Source: Otis tarda (lineage: Eukaryota > Chordata > Aves > Otidiformes > Otididae). From it: DNA of 64,000 nucleotides. The stretch spans positions 135,748,190-135,812,189 of the forward strand of contig CM048553.1 of assembly GCA_026413225.1 (NCBI GenBank), written 5' to 3'. The position numbers and the translations under genes were made by a program. The notes below the pieces were generated by a model. That model did not search any database. It worked only from the letters and a program-made list of their open reading frames with translations, and had not been told where the DNA came from. This document shows positions 23,219 through 33,800 of the stretch, in pieces (position 1 is the stretch's first letter; each line of letters begins with the position of its first letter).

Positions 23219-24348
23219 TGTCCTGGTTTTGTTTAGTGAGGGGGGGCCTAAGGTGGTAGCTTCTGTAAGAAGCTGCTAGAAGTTGCTCCCCTTTGTTCAG
23301 TGGACCCAGCCAGGCCTAGGATGGACCCACTGCTGGACAGGGCCAAGACAATTGGTAGCAGAATGTTCCATGATAACGCCTCTGCGATAACATATTTAAG
23401 AAGGGGAAAACAGAAAAAAAAAAAAAGAGAGGAGAAGATGTGAAGACATTGACCGGGGGCAGAGAGGGGAGGCACGAGCCTTGTGGGCCTTGCAGGCCTC
23501 ACCCTCTGGCCTCCCTCCTAACGGCCGACTGGGCCCAACTCGGCCCGGCCTGGCTGCAGGAAGTGGAGAGGAGATGAGATGTGAAGAGATCCTGAGAGGC
23601 AACTGCCAGCCTGTTGTGAAGAATTTATTGTGAGAGGAATGTCTGCAGATGCCAAGGTCAGTGAAGAAGGAGAGGAAGGAGTAATGCAGCTCCTGGCCAA
23701 GATTCCTCTGCAGCCCGTGATGATAACCATGGTGGAGCAGGTTGTCCCCCTGCAGCCCATGGAGGAGCAGACATCCACCTGCAGCCCGTGGAGGACCACA
23801 CGCCAGGGCAGGTGGATGCCTGAAGCAGGCTGTGGCCCATGGAGGGCCCACTGGGGCAGCTGTTCTGGAGGGACTGCACCCCGTGGAAGAGATGACCCAC
23901 GCTGGAGCAGTTTCTTGAAGGACTGCAGCCCGTGGGAGGGACCCCATGCTGGAGCAGGGGAGGAATGCAAGTTCTTCCCCTGACAATGAAGCAGCAGCAT
24001 AAAACAACACGTGATGAACTGACTGCGACCCCCATTCCCTTTCCCACCCTGTGCCGCTCGGGGAGGGGGAAGGTAGTAGAGATAATGTTAAGCCCGGGAA
24101 GAGGGAGGGGTGAAGGGAGATTATCTTGTTCCCTGTCTCATTCTCCTGCTTTGATTTTAGAAAATAACTGAATAGTTTTCCCCAAGTTGAGTCTGTTTTG
24201 CCTGTAACGGTAACTTTAAGGATTTCTCCCCGTCCTTATCTCAAACCTTGAGCCGTTTTTCTTATATTATTTCTCCCTATTCTCTCGGAGGGTGGGGGGA
24301 GTGAGAAAGACTGCATAGTCTGGTCCCGACTGAGGCTGAACTACGACA
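23219..24348 (+). mobile_element. Solo LTR, ERV family A, copy 3 (opposite orientation)
   Basis: A 1130-bp LTR in plus-strand sense, TGTCCTGG...CTACGACA. It is flanked by perfect 5-bp target duplications AACCT (23214-23218 and 24349-24353). The TATA-like CATATTTAAG is at 23391-23400. The usual AATAAA is altered here (AAATAACTGAA near 24161). Six CTGCAGCCC(G/A)TGGAG-like units start at 23708, 23750, 23779, 23830, 23874 and 23923. More diverged than copies 1 and 2. Antisense to CNGB3. Confidence 0.92.
23708..23960 (+). repeat. G-rich imperfect tandem repeats inside LTR copy 3
   Basis: Six degenerate copies of CTGCAGCCCGTGGAGG spaced 29-51 bases apart. The same array is present in the other four full-length copies of the family. 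It lies between the TATA-like box and the poly(A) region, so it would be in the transcribed part of the LTR. Confidence 0.8.
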
Positions 24349-24353
24349 AACCT

Positions 24354-24688
24354 TTATTTTAAAGTAAGGTTTCTAAGAAGTCAACTTACAGTAAGAGGAA
24401 ATAGATTTTATTAGACTAGCTGATTAAAGTGGACAAGCTCATGAAGGGATTGTGTGCTTGAAAGCTTTTTGCTTTTTATTCTTGTTGGATACTGCTCGTA
24501 TTTCTGTAACAAATCATTGATTTGGGGTCAATGGGAATTCAGAGTTCTTAATTTCTTCCACAAATAAAAACCAATATCAGCACCTGACAGAGCATTTGGA
24601 AGAAAACAATTTTATTTACAGCCCTATATAGTGTACATATATTTTCTCCAGATAATCTTTGAATACTCATAAATACCTTATTACTGAC
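24354..24688. other. CNGB3 intron 2, donor-side end
   Basis: AT-rich intronic sequence ending at the exon 2 donor (GTCAGT on the minus strand, 24683-24688). No other feature. Confidence 0.5.
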
Positions 24689-24764
24689 CTTGTTGATTTG
24701 GAATGGGTTCTGCTTTCTTATTGGCCTCTGCTTTCTGTGATTCATCTGTTTCTTTATGTTGACC
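24689..24764 (-). CDS. CNGB3: CNGB3 exon 2
   Basis: A 76-base exon on the minus strand. The acceptor is a T-rich tract ending in AAG, followed by GGT CAA CAT (G Q H). It encodes 25 complete codons rich in Lys, Glu and Gln (GQHKETDESQ... to ...PIPNQQ) plus one base, then a GTCAGT donor, so it leaves in phase 1. Human CNGB3 exon 2, from memory, is 82 bases, also enters in phase 0 and leaves in phase 1, and ends ...NIQ before an Asp split over the junction. Here the split codon is also Asp. Intron 1, between exons 1 and 2, is 2858 bases. The segment is predicted disordered and cytosolic. Confidence 0.8.
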
Positions 24765-25698
24765 CTTAAAAAAAAGAAACAGTATTAGAAACTGTAGATG
24801 CTTGTTGTTGAGAATGACAAGGACGGTTTGGTGTCTGTAACATTCTCCTAGGAATTTGATTAACTGAGTTGACACACACTGAGCTTTGTTTCTGAGTGTT
24901 CTCTGTGTGTTCTTGGACAAGACTTTCCAGATAGGTTCACAAACGGACTTGGATGCTGAAATAAAAACTGGTATCTTCACATGTGCTGCGCAACCCAAGT
25001 TACTTAACCTGGAGTTCTGCTGCTGCATTTTCCCAGAGCTTCCTTCATGTTGTCAAGGCTGACTTGTTCAGTGCTGCCGCTCACAAGCCGGTCTGCATCT
25101 CTGAATTAGTCATTCTTCTGCCTAAACCTTCTGCTGGGCTAACAGACCTGGTATGTTTTGAGCTACCTTACCACAACAATAGATCTCAGTCTTTACAAAA
25201 TACACAGACTTTAACTTTCACTGAAAAAAAAAAAAAGAAATTAACTTCCTCTCACACTTCCTGGCTTAGATCTATGAATCAAGTCCTCATGCACCTGTAC
25301 CTTGGCTTTGAGAGAGCAGCCCTTGGAGGACGGAGTGAGAAGTGCATGGGGGAGTCGTGTTCACAGTACTGTGTAACAACATAGTGCTAATTAAGCCCAT
25401 GAACATTTGTTATCCTAGATAGGATGAATTTGCCTGGTGTTTATCATGCTAATTAATAAAGATATTAGATAATATAAGCATATGAAAAATTATTTGACTT
25501 TAGGAGATTTCAGGTCTTCGTGTGCTTTTTTCCCCTCTCCCTGCCTAAACTCAATGACCTTCTCTTTGTTTGAGTTTCTGAGATTAATTTGGGTTTTGTA
25601 TTTTACTATGAGAAAGTGTTTTTTTTTCCTGTCTATTTTTATTCAGAGAATCTCTCACTAAAGTTTGAATATACATATATAAAAATAATTAAATTAGG

Positions 25699-25732
<34 letters not shown>

Positions 25733-26814
25733 GAAAATTAAAGACTCAATCAACCTCTGTGCATACTAGAGGTACTTGCATAATGCTTTGTTGTGAAGGT
25801 TGTTTTCTTTGTTTCAGGCTTTCTCCTAATAGCGTAAGAACATTATTGTGAGAATAGTACTCTACAGTTACCAGATGCTATGTATGTTTCTTCTTTAGAA
25901 GCAGGCAGAAAATGTCTTAATCCTTGAGCCATTCATGTGCCTCCATCTTAACAAAATCTATAATAGTGGAGACTGATGGTGATGTGATTTGAGTGTTGCA
26001 CTGATGTATGGAATTCTGATGAAAAGAGTAATCCATGTCTCCAGGGAAATCTAAATATAGATATATATCTATATATATTTATATTTAGAATGGTGAGGTT
26101 GCACAGAAGTCAGCTGTTGAGATTCAGGATTTTTCTTCTTTCAAGACAATGTTTTATTGACCCAAGAAAACTGATGTGCAGAACTTTAAGAGAAGCGTGA
26201 ACAAATACTTTGCCTGCAGATCTGCAGTATACGAAGTTTGTTGAACATAGGCATTTTTGCTATTTTGTGTGCATGGCAATATGGATATGCCTGATCATCA
26301 AACAATTTTGTTTCACACATTTATAATAATGACAAGTCAAATTTGAGTTATAGTTGGGCTGGATTAAACTGCACCTCTTCTTGAGGTTGTACAAACATAC
26401 GAGCTCCAGAAAATATCAGTTGTAGGAAATGATTCAGTCTTACAAACATATGTTTCTATCAGTTTTACTTAAAATTGTAAATTTTATGGAACTCTTGTTC
26501 ATGTAAATCAAGGCTCCCAGAGGTTAAGTCAGAGTCTTTATAGTATACACTTGACTGTTGTGAATGTGTTAAAAGACACTGCTTAGTTAAAATTAACTTC
26601 GTAATGGTGGAGTTTCAATTGTTTCTTTAAGCATGAATTCAGATTAATAGCTCAGGCTTATACTAAAGAACTTGTTTCACTTTCCTAATTATTTGGTGAA
26701 ACCCTATTTTTTTGGTAAAGTTTTGCCTTCTGAAATTTTGCTTACGTCAAGCTGAAAAAAACAAAAGACTCGCTAGGACTTAATTGGGAAAAGATAAAAA
26801 TTCAAAAGTAACAA
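24765..26814. other. CNGB3 intron 1, unique part
   Basis: AT-rich intron. A 133-codon plus-strand frame (24983-25384) runs against the gene, contains a Lys run from a poly-A stretch and has no recognisable similarity. I treat it as chance. Confidence 0.5.
25700..25729. repeat. (TA)15 microsatellite
   Basis: A pure TA run of about 15 units in CNGB3 intron 1. A second, interrupted AT-rich dinucleotide stretch occurs near 26055-26085. Confidence 0.95.
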
Positions 26815-26912
26815 GTGAAGGAGTATCTATCTTTCTGCCCCATTTTATAATATTCTATTAATTGTGAAGGAGTATCTATCTTTCTGCCCCATTTTATAAT
26901 ATTCTATTAATT
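26815..26912. repeat. Exact 49-bp tandem duplication
   Basis: The 49 bases from 26815 to 26863 (GTGAAGGAGTATCTATC... to ...ATTCTATTAATT) are repeated without a difference at 26864-26912. The identity of the two units implies a very recent duplication or a sequence-assembly artefact. It lies in CNGB3 intron 1. Confidence 0.95.
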
Positions 26913-26925
26913 AAAATGAAAAGAA

Positions 26926-27067
26926 TCAAAGAATCATAGAATAGTTAGGGTTAGAAGGGACCTTCAAAGGTTATCGAGTCCAACCAGGGATATTGTTCAA
27001 ATAGCTCAGGTTGCTCAGAGCCCCATCCAGCCTGGCCTTGAGTGTTTCCAGGGATGGGGCATCTACA
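26926..27067 (-). mobile_element. CR1 LINE, 140-bp 3' end
   Basis: Minus-strand CR1 tail: AATCATAGAATAGTTAGGGTTAGAAGGGACC and GCCCCATCCAGCCTGGCCTTGAG to GGGGCATCTACAG. An internal stretch near GTCCAACC is shortened. In CNGB3 intron 1. Confidence 0.9.
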
Positions 27068-27622
27068 GTAAAGAGCTACTAAATAAAAAATATAGACTGT
27101 GGACCTATATGACTTACTGTATTTTTCAAATAGGAGTTATACTAGTAAAACCAAGTCAAATAAAACACTTTAAAAAGCTACTAAATTACTCTGCCTTTCC
27201 AACAGTTGTTGGGAAGCAGGCTGATATCTACCTCTATGCCATTCAAATACTCAGAAAGGATATACTGATATTTTCTGCCAACAGGGAACAAGATGAAAAG
27301 GAATACATCAGCACATCAAAAGCAGCCATATCAGTATTTCTAATTCTCAATTTGCAATGTTGATCAAGACCTCTCAAAAGCTTGTACTGTTTCAGGTTAG
27401 TCCTATTTGGAAAACAACTTGCAAAAGGAGAAAAACTATTTTATTTTCATTTAAAAAAGGCAGTAAGGGAAGAAAGGTAGTTATTTGATTTTGCTAAAAA
27501 AAGATTGATACTGTGCTCAATAAGTATGTTTGAAAATCCAACATTTGACATTTACTTACATAAATACTTTCTAAACAAAAGGTGGTGATTATTAAGTATA
27601 TACTAAACAATAAAAATTGTAC
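27068..27622. other. CNGB3 intron 1, exon 1 side
   Basis: AT-rich intronic sequence ending at the exon 1 donor (GTAC on the minus strand, 27619-27622). No other feature. Confidence 0.5.
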
Positions 27623-27730
27623 CTGGTCTGTAGATGCCTTTGGTGGTAGAGGGACACCTTCATTCTTGCAATCTGCTTCCTCAGGTGCTAATTTTGCTCT
27701 AGAAAACACTGCTTTTAGTTTTTTAAACAT
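27623..27730 (-). CDS. CNGB3: CNGB3 exon 1 (coding part): start of cone CNG channel beta subunit
   Basis: First coding exon of a three-exon chain on the minus strand. The ATG has A at -3 (GGCAAGATG). The 36 codons start MFKKLK and end ASTDQ, followed by a GTACAA donor in phase 0. CNGB3 is the modulatory subunit of the cGMP-gated cation channel of cone outer segments, where it pairs with CNGA3. Human CNGB3 as I remember it also starts MFK-x-L and its first exon ends ...TAQ in phase 0 after 43 codons, so this exon is slightly shorter. The segment is the poorly conserved cytosolic N-terminus, without domains. The identification rests on the start, the exon ends and the phases of all three exons, not on conserved channel motifs, which lie outside the window. 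A 5'UTR probably precedes the ATG directly; I see no convincing acceptor with a pyrimidine tract just upstream. Confidence 0.8.
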
Positions 27731-27860
27731 CTTGCCTATTCAACTCTCCTGAAGCCACTGTAACTCTTTTACCATGAACACATATAGCACATGTTTTCTT
27801 GCCATCAGTAATCAAGCCAATTAGACACTTAATCAGGTTTAGGTCTGATTAATGCCTTAA
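27731..27860 (-). promoter_or_regulatory. Likely CNGB3 5'UTR and proximal promoter
   Basis: This is the DNA immediately upstream of the CNGB3 start codon. It is AT-rich and not a CpG island, in keeping with a tissue-restricted promoter. The only upstream splice-acceptor candidate (TTCAG ending at about 27751 on the minus strand) lacks a pyrimidine tract. I therefore treat the region as continuous 5'UTR plus promoter. The boundary between the two cannot be read from sequence. Confidence 0.4.
27800..27860 (-). promoter_or_regulatory. Cluster of three TAATCA homeodomain cores upstream of CNGB3
   Basis: TAATCA occurs at 27809-27814 and 27830-27835 on the plus strand, and as its complement TGATTA at 27846-27851. 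Thus three cores fall in 43 bases, about 79 to 121 bases upstream of the CNGB3 ATG. TAATC is the core bound by CRX/OTX paired-type homeodomain factors that drive photoreceptor genes. The identity of the bound factor and the promoter role are inference; the transcription start is not known and no TATA box is obvious. Confidence 0.4.
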
Positions 27861-30800
27861 AGAAATTCCTTGCACAGTCTGTTTCAGTGACGATGTTTTT
27901 CTCACCATTAGTACTTTCGTTTTATGTTGTAGAGTAAGATATTTCTATCTTGACAATTGTACTAGATCCAGACTCAACTTTTCTGCACAAATTCAGAGGA
28001 GAGTGAATACTTTCTAATTAGAATAAGCCAGTGTCTGATCTTTTATGTATTGGATATTAAGCATTTAGTTTATATTTAGAAATTAAGTTTTAAGTCTTAA
28101 AGGTGCCTGTAGTTTAACCAGGAAATTAAAAAAAATTTAACTGACCTATAATCACCAGCCACCCAGTAGATTACATGAAATCTCAAGAGGTTTAATTTCT
28201 TTGCAGTCCTGAACTTTTAAGTGTGGTTTGTTTTTTTTTTTAATTTTTGAGTGAATGACACTAAAAGGTCTGCTGTTGAGTTTTGTTTTAGCAAGTTTGT
28301 AGCTGGTTTTATTCCACTCTTCTTATTTTAAACCATGGAAATAATTTAATGTTTCATTTTCCAGTGTATTTACAAACAATACTATTTTATGCAGAGTCTT
28401 AGCTACAATTTTGATGAGATTAAGTACTAGGTGAATGTCCTACAAATTAGTAAAATATAAAGTTTTATAGAGCTTGTAACAAGGACATAATTTTGAGATT
28501 CTATAGGCTTTGGGTCATCCTATATAGACCTCTATAAAATCAAGCATGGTTTATTTTATAGGTAAAACCGAATTTCAAATACCTCTAGTGCCACGTTGAT
28601 TTAACCCATGTTAACAAGAATCTTTACAACCAAAATGTTTCTTATTGTCCTTAATTCCAGTTTCTTTATTACAAGTTTATGCCTTCACTTTAAGCTCTGA
28701 ATCTGAGCTAACAGCTTGTAATCGATTTATGCTGGTCATCAAGGCATCAAGAAATACAGAAACCTAGTCCTTTGAGTTATTTCCAGAATTACATATTTAG
28801 CAATTATATTGAAGTATTGAATATGTCCCAATGGCTGCCTCTTCAGGACTTCTACTGTCTGGCAAAAAAATGGTTTCTAACCCTCATCCTACGATAGTAG
28901 TAACTGTAAGAATGAACCAACAATTTTCACCAGTTAGTCTGCAAGCCTTTTTCCTATGTTGACACTTATGAGATAGACTTTGTAATGGTTGGTTGAACTT
29001 CAGTCCTGTAACTGGGAACACCCCCACATGCATGATTACACAGTTGTTAGATGCAGCAAGAGTTTGGAGCCTCCCTTTTTAATAAGGTCTATGTTCTGGT
29101 TTACTTTAAAAGCAATACAGTTCTTGCAAGTGCTTCAGTCTGTACTTAACCTTACTGTTTGAATAACTAAATTATGAATTAATATCTGAAGTATTTTCAC
29201 TTATTTATGCATGTCTAGACAATAGGTAGCTTCTTTTCTTTTGAATGTGAAATTCTACCTCCATACTTTTTCTAAACGGGCTCATTACAGAAGAATCTCA
29301 GAAGAAGTCCTATAAAACAAGTTGGTTTTCTTTTACTATGTGGAAGTTTAGTGGATTAAATTGGCTAATGCAGGAAACTTTAATAAATTGACACATGCAA
29401 ACTCTACCTGCAGACTGAGCTTTTTTTGAGAACAACTGGTTTTCTCATTATATAAAAAAAAATTCTTCGTTATTAAAATTTTTAGAATAGGTCATTTTGT
29501 TCCTTGTTTATTAAAAATGGTAAAGTTGTGTATAAAGCACAATACAATGAAAATATGTAGCATCTATTTAAGGAAAATATGTGTATCTCTTAAGAATTTC
29601 TGCAGTTATGCACAGTCATCTTTTAAAAAATGCCAAGCAACAATATATTTTAATTCTTTTTTTTTTTATTACAGTGTTTGTGCTGTTTTTAATTTATAAT
29701 TGAAAGATATGCAAAAGGAATGTAGCAGACATTAAAAGGAAAATGCCTTTGAGAACCTGTTAATAACTATTGGTATGTGCAGTTAATAAATGTTATATTG
29801 CTTTAATCTGTGACTAATTAAATAAAGTTTGAAACCCCTTCATATGATGTGATCTTGTTAATATTAAGCAGACCACAACAAACCTAACATTTTGATACCA
29901 ATGGATGTACAAGTTCACTCCCTGACCCTGGTAAGATGATTAATCTGCTTCAATATTTAATTTCTCTTCTATGTACTACGGCTATTTAGTTATTTTTGTC
30001 AGGCTCTGAACATGCTAAAAGCACTTCAGTTAATTGAATATCATAATGCACCGTTAAGTAAGAAGATTAAGAGTGCAGCAGCAAAGCAGATAGCCTGTAT
30101 CCAGTTAGCCTCTTAGCCACGTTGGCTTTGACCAGTACTTACTATGTATTGTATTTATGGTAAACCCTACACGGTACGGAGATTTGAAGCCTGTCTCATA
30201 CATTCTATAGATACAGGTGGAGTATATCCTGTATTTATTAATGATGTACTCCTTTCACATTTTTTTCCTTCACGGAAATGTTTCTCCTCCATTTAAAAAA
30301 TTGGCATATGCATCGGCTTCCTAAACTTTTGATAACATTTTTCTTTGAGGGATTTTTTTAAAAAATTCAAAAGTAAATTTGAAACAAGGCACTCACAGAC
30401 TGGATCTTATATTCTAAACTTGCGCAGAATATTCTACATGAAACTGAGGTACTCACTGCTAAAACAATTGACAGGACTCTTTTCCACCACCCCATTTCAA
30501 GCTGTAGTAAAGAGTACAGTACTTCTTAAGTCATAAGAATATACAAAATGAAGCACGATTTCTTTTTCTAAATAATTAGGTCAGCTTGCTAATGGGAAAA
30601 GATTCCTTTCTTCAGGACTATTCTTGGTGTTTTGGAGGTGTTTGGTTTGGGGTGGTTTTGGTTTGGTTTTTTTTTTCTGTTTTTTTTTTTTTTGGCTTAG
30701 TACTTGTTATAAAATGCTTGAAAGTCTTGTAAGCCTAGGTTTCACTACGAGTGCATTTAATAGACATAGAGTGAATTCCAATGACTGCTTTGCATTCCTC

Positions 30801-33800
30801 AACAGGCAGTGTCAATTGCTCCATTTGTTTGAATGTACAGATCAATAGATACAAGCTGAAGTTTTAATTTTTGTATTAAATCAGATGCAGCATGTTAACA
30901 AGATCAAAGCTTGAGTTTCACTTCTATTCAGATCTTCATATAATGCAAAATGTAAAGTGCAAGTGTTTTTCATAGGTGTATTTCTTAGGTTTCTCTCTGT
31001 GATTCAAGGATCTTGACAGCTAAAAGTAGTATATTTTTCTTTAGAGCTCCATAATAGTAGTCAGACACAAGCTGAATCTAGCATTTATCATGTTTTTTCC
31101 TCTGCGCAGTCTAAGATGTGACAGTTTTGCCTGTTCTTATTGATTAACAAAAATCATAGCACTGTCTTCCTTAATTTTGAGGACTTTGTTAAAAGTCTTT
31201 TTTTTTTTTTTTTCTCCTCAGAAAACAATGGTTCTGGAGCTCATATGTACTGTTTTCTTTTTTAAACTCAGATGATACTATCATCTAACTAACGATGCTT
31301 TAAATGGAAATATGTCTCCTTAAGCTTATTATCACAGTCATGGCGAGACGTATACATCATAACTCTACCATTCAGAGAGGTATCTTTAGAAATAGTAAAG
31401 GATACTTATAAGAAGATTATTCACTGTTTCAATAGAACTAATTTTGCACAGATTCATAGGGCTTTTCTTATGTTGCAGTTTATACGCTGGTACAAATTTA
31501 CCAGAATCAGCCTCTACATCCTAAGTTTGAGGTGGTAACAAGTCTTATGGTCTGGAGGAATCTGGAAATGCACAATAATCTTGATTGTTTTGGCCTTCAG
31601 GGAATGCAGACTCTGGTTTTTTTTCCTTTCAAATTCAGTTTTATATGTCAAATCCAATTAACAGGATTTGTTCAGATTACACAAAAAGACAGATGGGAAC
31701 ACTTCTGTGGCAATAGGCTGGAAAAGACAAGGTGCTGATATTTCCCATTCCTCTTCACATTCCTCTATATAAAATTACTTAGTTAAGGTAGGAGTCAGAT
31801 CCTAAAGATTCATTTTCTGGAGCCTTCACCAGATCCTGTCTAGCTCTGAGTGTGATACTATCATCATGCCATAATGTGATGGGTGGGTTGGAGTGGGTGA
31901 CAAAAATTCACTGTCAGCCTGCCAAAATTATGAAAGCTGTTGCCACCTCTTGCTAGTGACCTCTTTTGATGAAAGTAACATCAATCAAAGGAACGGGGCA
32001 TACAGAAGACAGAAGAAAAATGTAAGCCCGCTTATGTTTAATTATCCCATTTTTCTGCAGGAATAATAAAAGGTAAGGAAAGGTTCTTGTCTTCTAGTCC
32101 AAACTACACTTCCTTTAGCATGTCTGGCTTCTTTTTTTCTCCCTGTCTTTTGGCTTCTTTTTTTTCCCCTCAGAACAACAAAAAAAAGCACCACCACTCC
32201 ATCTTTATGCCTGTATTTCTTAAGTGTCCTTATGGGCAGAATTTCTTTAGTAACAGTGTCTTTACTGCCTAAAATGTGACTCATCCCATGAGAAAGCTTT
32301 ATCAGCTACGCTAGTGCTCAAAATTCCGTGTCTCTCTCACTTAAATTAAATCCAAAATGAATCTCTGGACCTAGGGGAAAAAAGAACAGCCCCTCCAGAA
32401 AGGTGGTCATGAGACCTACCTGGAGGAGTCTTAGTGATGGGCTATGTCACTGGAAGAATTAGGCCTCCTGGAATACCTCATAATCGGGGTCTCTTCAGTA
32501 CCTTAGTTTGTAAGCAGTACCAATTTGAAATGTGTAAGATATCATTCTTGTGTCAGAAGCAAACAACCTAAAAAACAGTGCTCTCAGGCCACATGTAGTC
32601 ATTTAGTCATATTATACTACTGAGGTCACAGTCCCCTTTTTCTTCCCATTTTTCATGCTGCTTCATGGAGAAAAACAGAAGGGAATAGATTCTCTGCCAC
32701 ACCTTTTAGATGGAAAATTGATTGTATATGGTCTGCTGGATATTTCCCAGGGGCTGCTAGATATTTCCTCTATGTGTGAGCCACTTCTAGGGAGACTGCA
32801 GTTGTTCAAAATATGAAATTCAAGTGCTAGAGTTTCTCAAAATATGTGAGATGAGCACAAACATTGTTCTGTACTGTTACACTTTTTGTGAATACCTACG
32901 ACAACTGTTTACACTAGGGAAGTTGGAAGGGGCTCCCCTGCTGAATGTCCTCAGTAGGAAACCTCAGGAAGAAGATAGAGAGGGCAGACAACCTTTCTTA
33001 TCTAAATGGCTGACTCCTGGGCTGGAACCTGTATTTCTGGTGGACAAACATCTGTGGCCACAGCTTTCCTATACTCTCTTGTAAGCAAATGATCATTGTA
33101 GGGAGGGAAGGAAGAGAGGGTGATGCATTTAGGGTGTTTCATGCCAGTAATATTAACACTTATATGATGTTAACACCTCGACCTGAGGGAAATGGATATA
33201 GGGATTTGGTTGTAAGTTGCGTCTCTTCTGGAAAGCTAAAATTCACTGTGTTATCAAAAGAATGAAAGCTCTCAGAAGTGTGTAATGTATTCCTCTAAAC
33301 CCATCATATTTTCTCCATACCCTTAGAGCAGCCTCTTCCCACTGTGGTGATGCTAAGCCTTATGTTTTTGCTAACATAAATATTTAAAGCATGCCACCAA
33401 CACAAGCTATCTAATCTAGTCAACAACAGAGCAACAAACTGAGAACTGAGCATTGCACAAACAGTGGCTTAGTAGAGAAAAAAAAAAACTCTTGAAAAAA
33501 CCTCTTTAAATATGGAGTTAATTTAACGTATTTGATAAAGTACTGAATTGGGAGTTGTCCCAGTTTCAACCAGTCCATCAGACTTTTACAGTTTTCCTTT
33601 GCGCATTTATCTCTGTTTAAAGGTAGAGGTGTAATTACTGTCTGAGGAGTCTTTCCCTGCCAGACATGAGTCGAGACCATTCTATTTGTTTTTTATTCTA
33701 GCATTTTTTTTGTGCTTTTGCAATAGTGATGAATGCCAAATTGATTGTTTGACTGGGGAAACCTCTGCTGGAAGGGATAGGAATTCTAGTTATTTTAAAT

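Noticed and set aside
24983..25384. 133-codon plus-strand frame in CNGB3 intron 1
   Set aside because: No similarity or splice context; runs through a poly-A stretch as poly-Lys; antisense to the gene.
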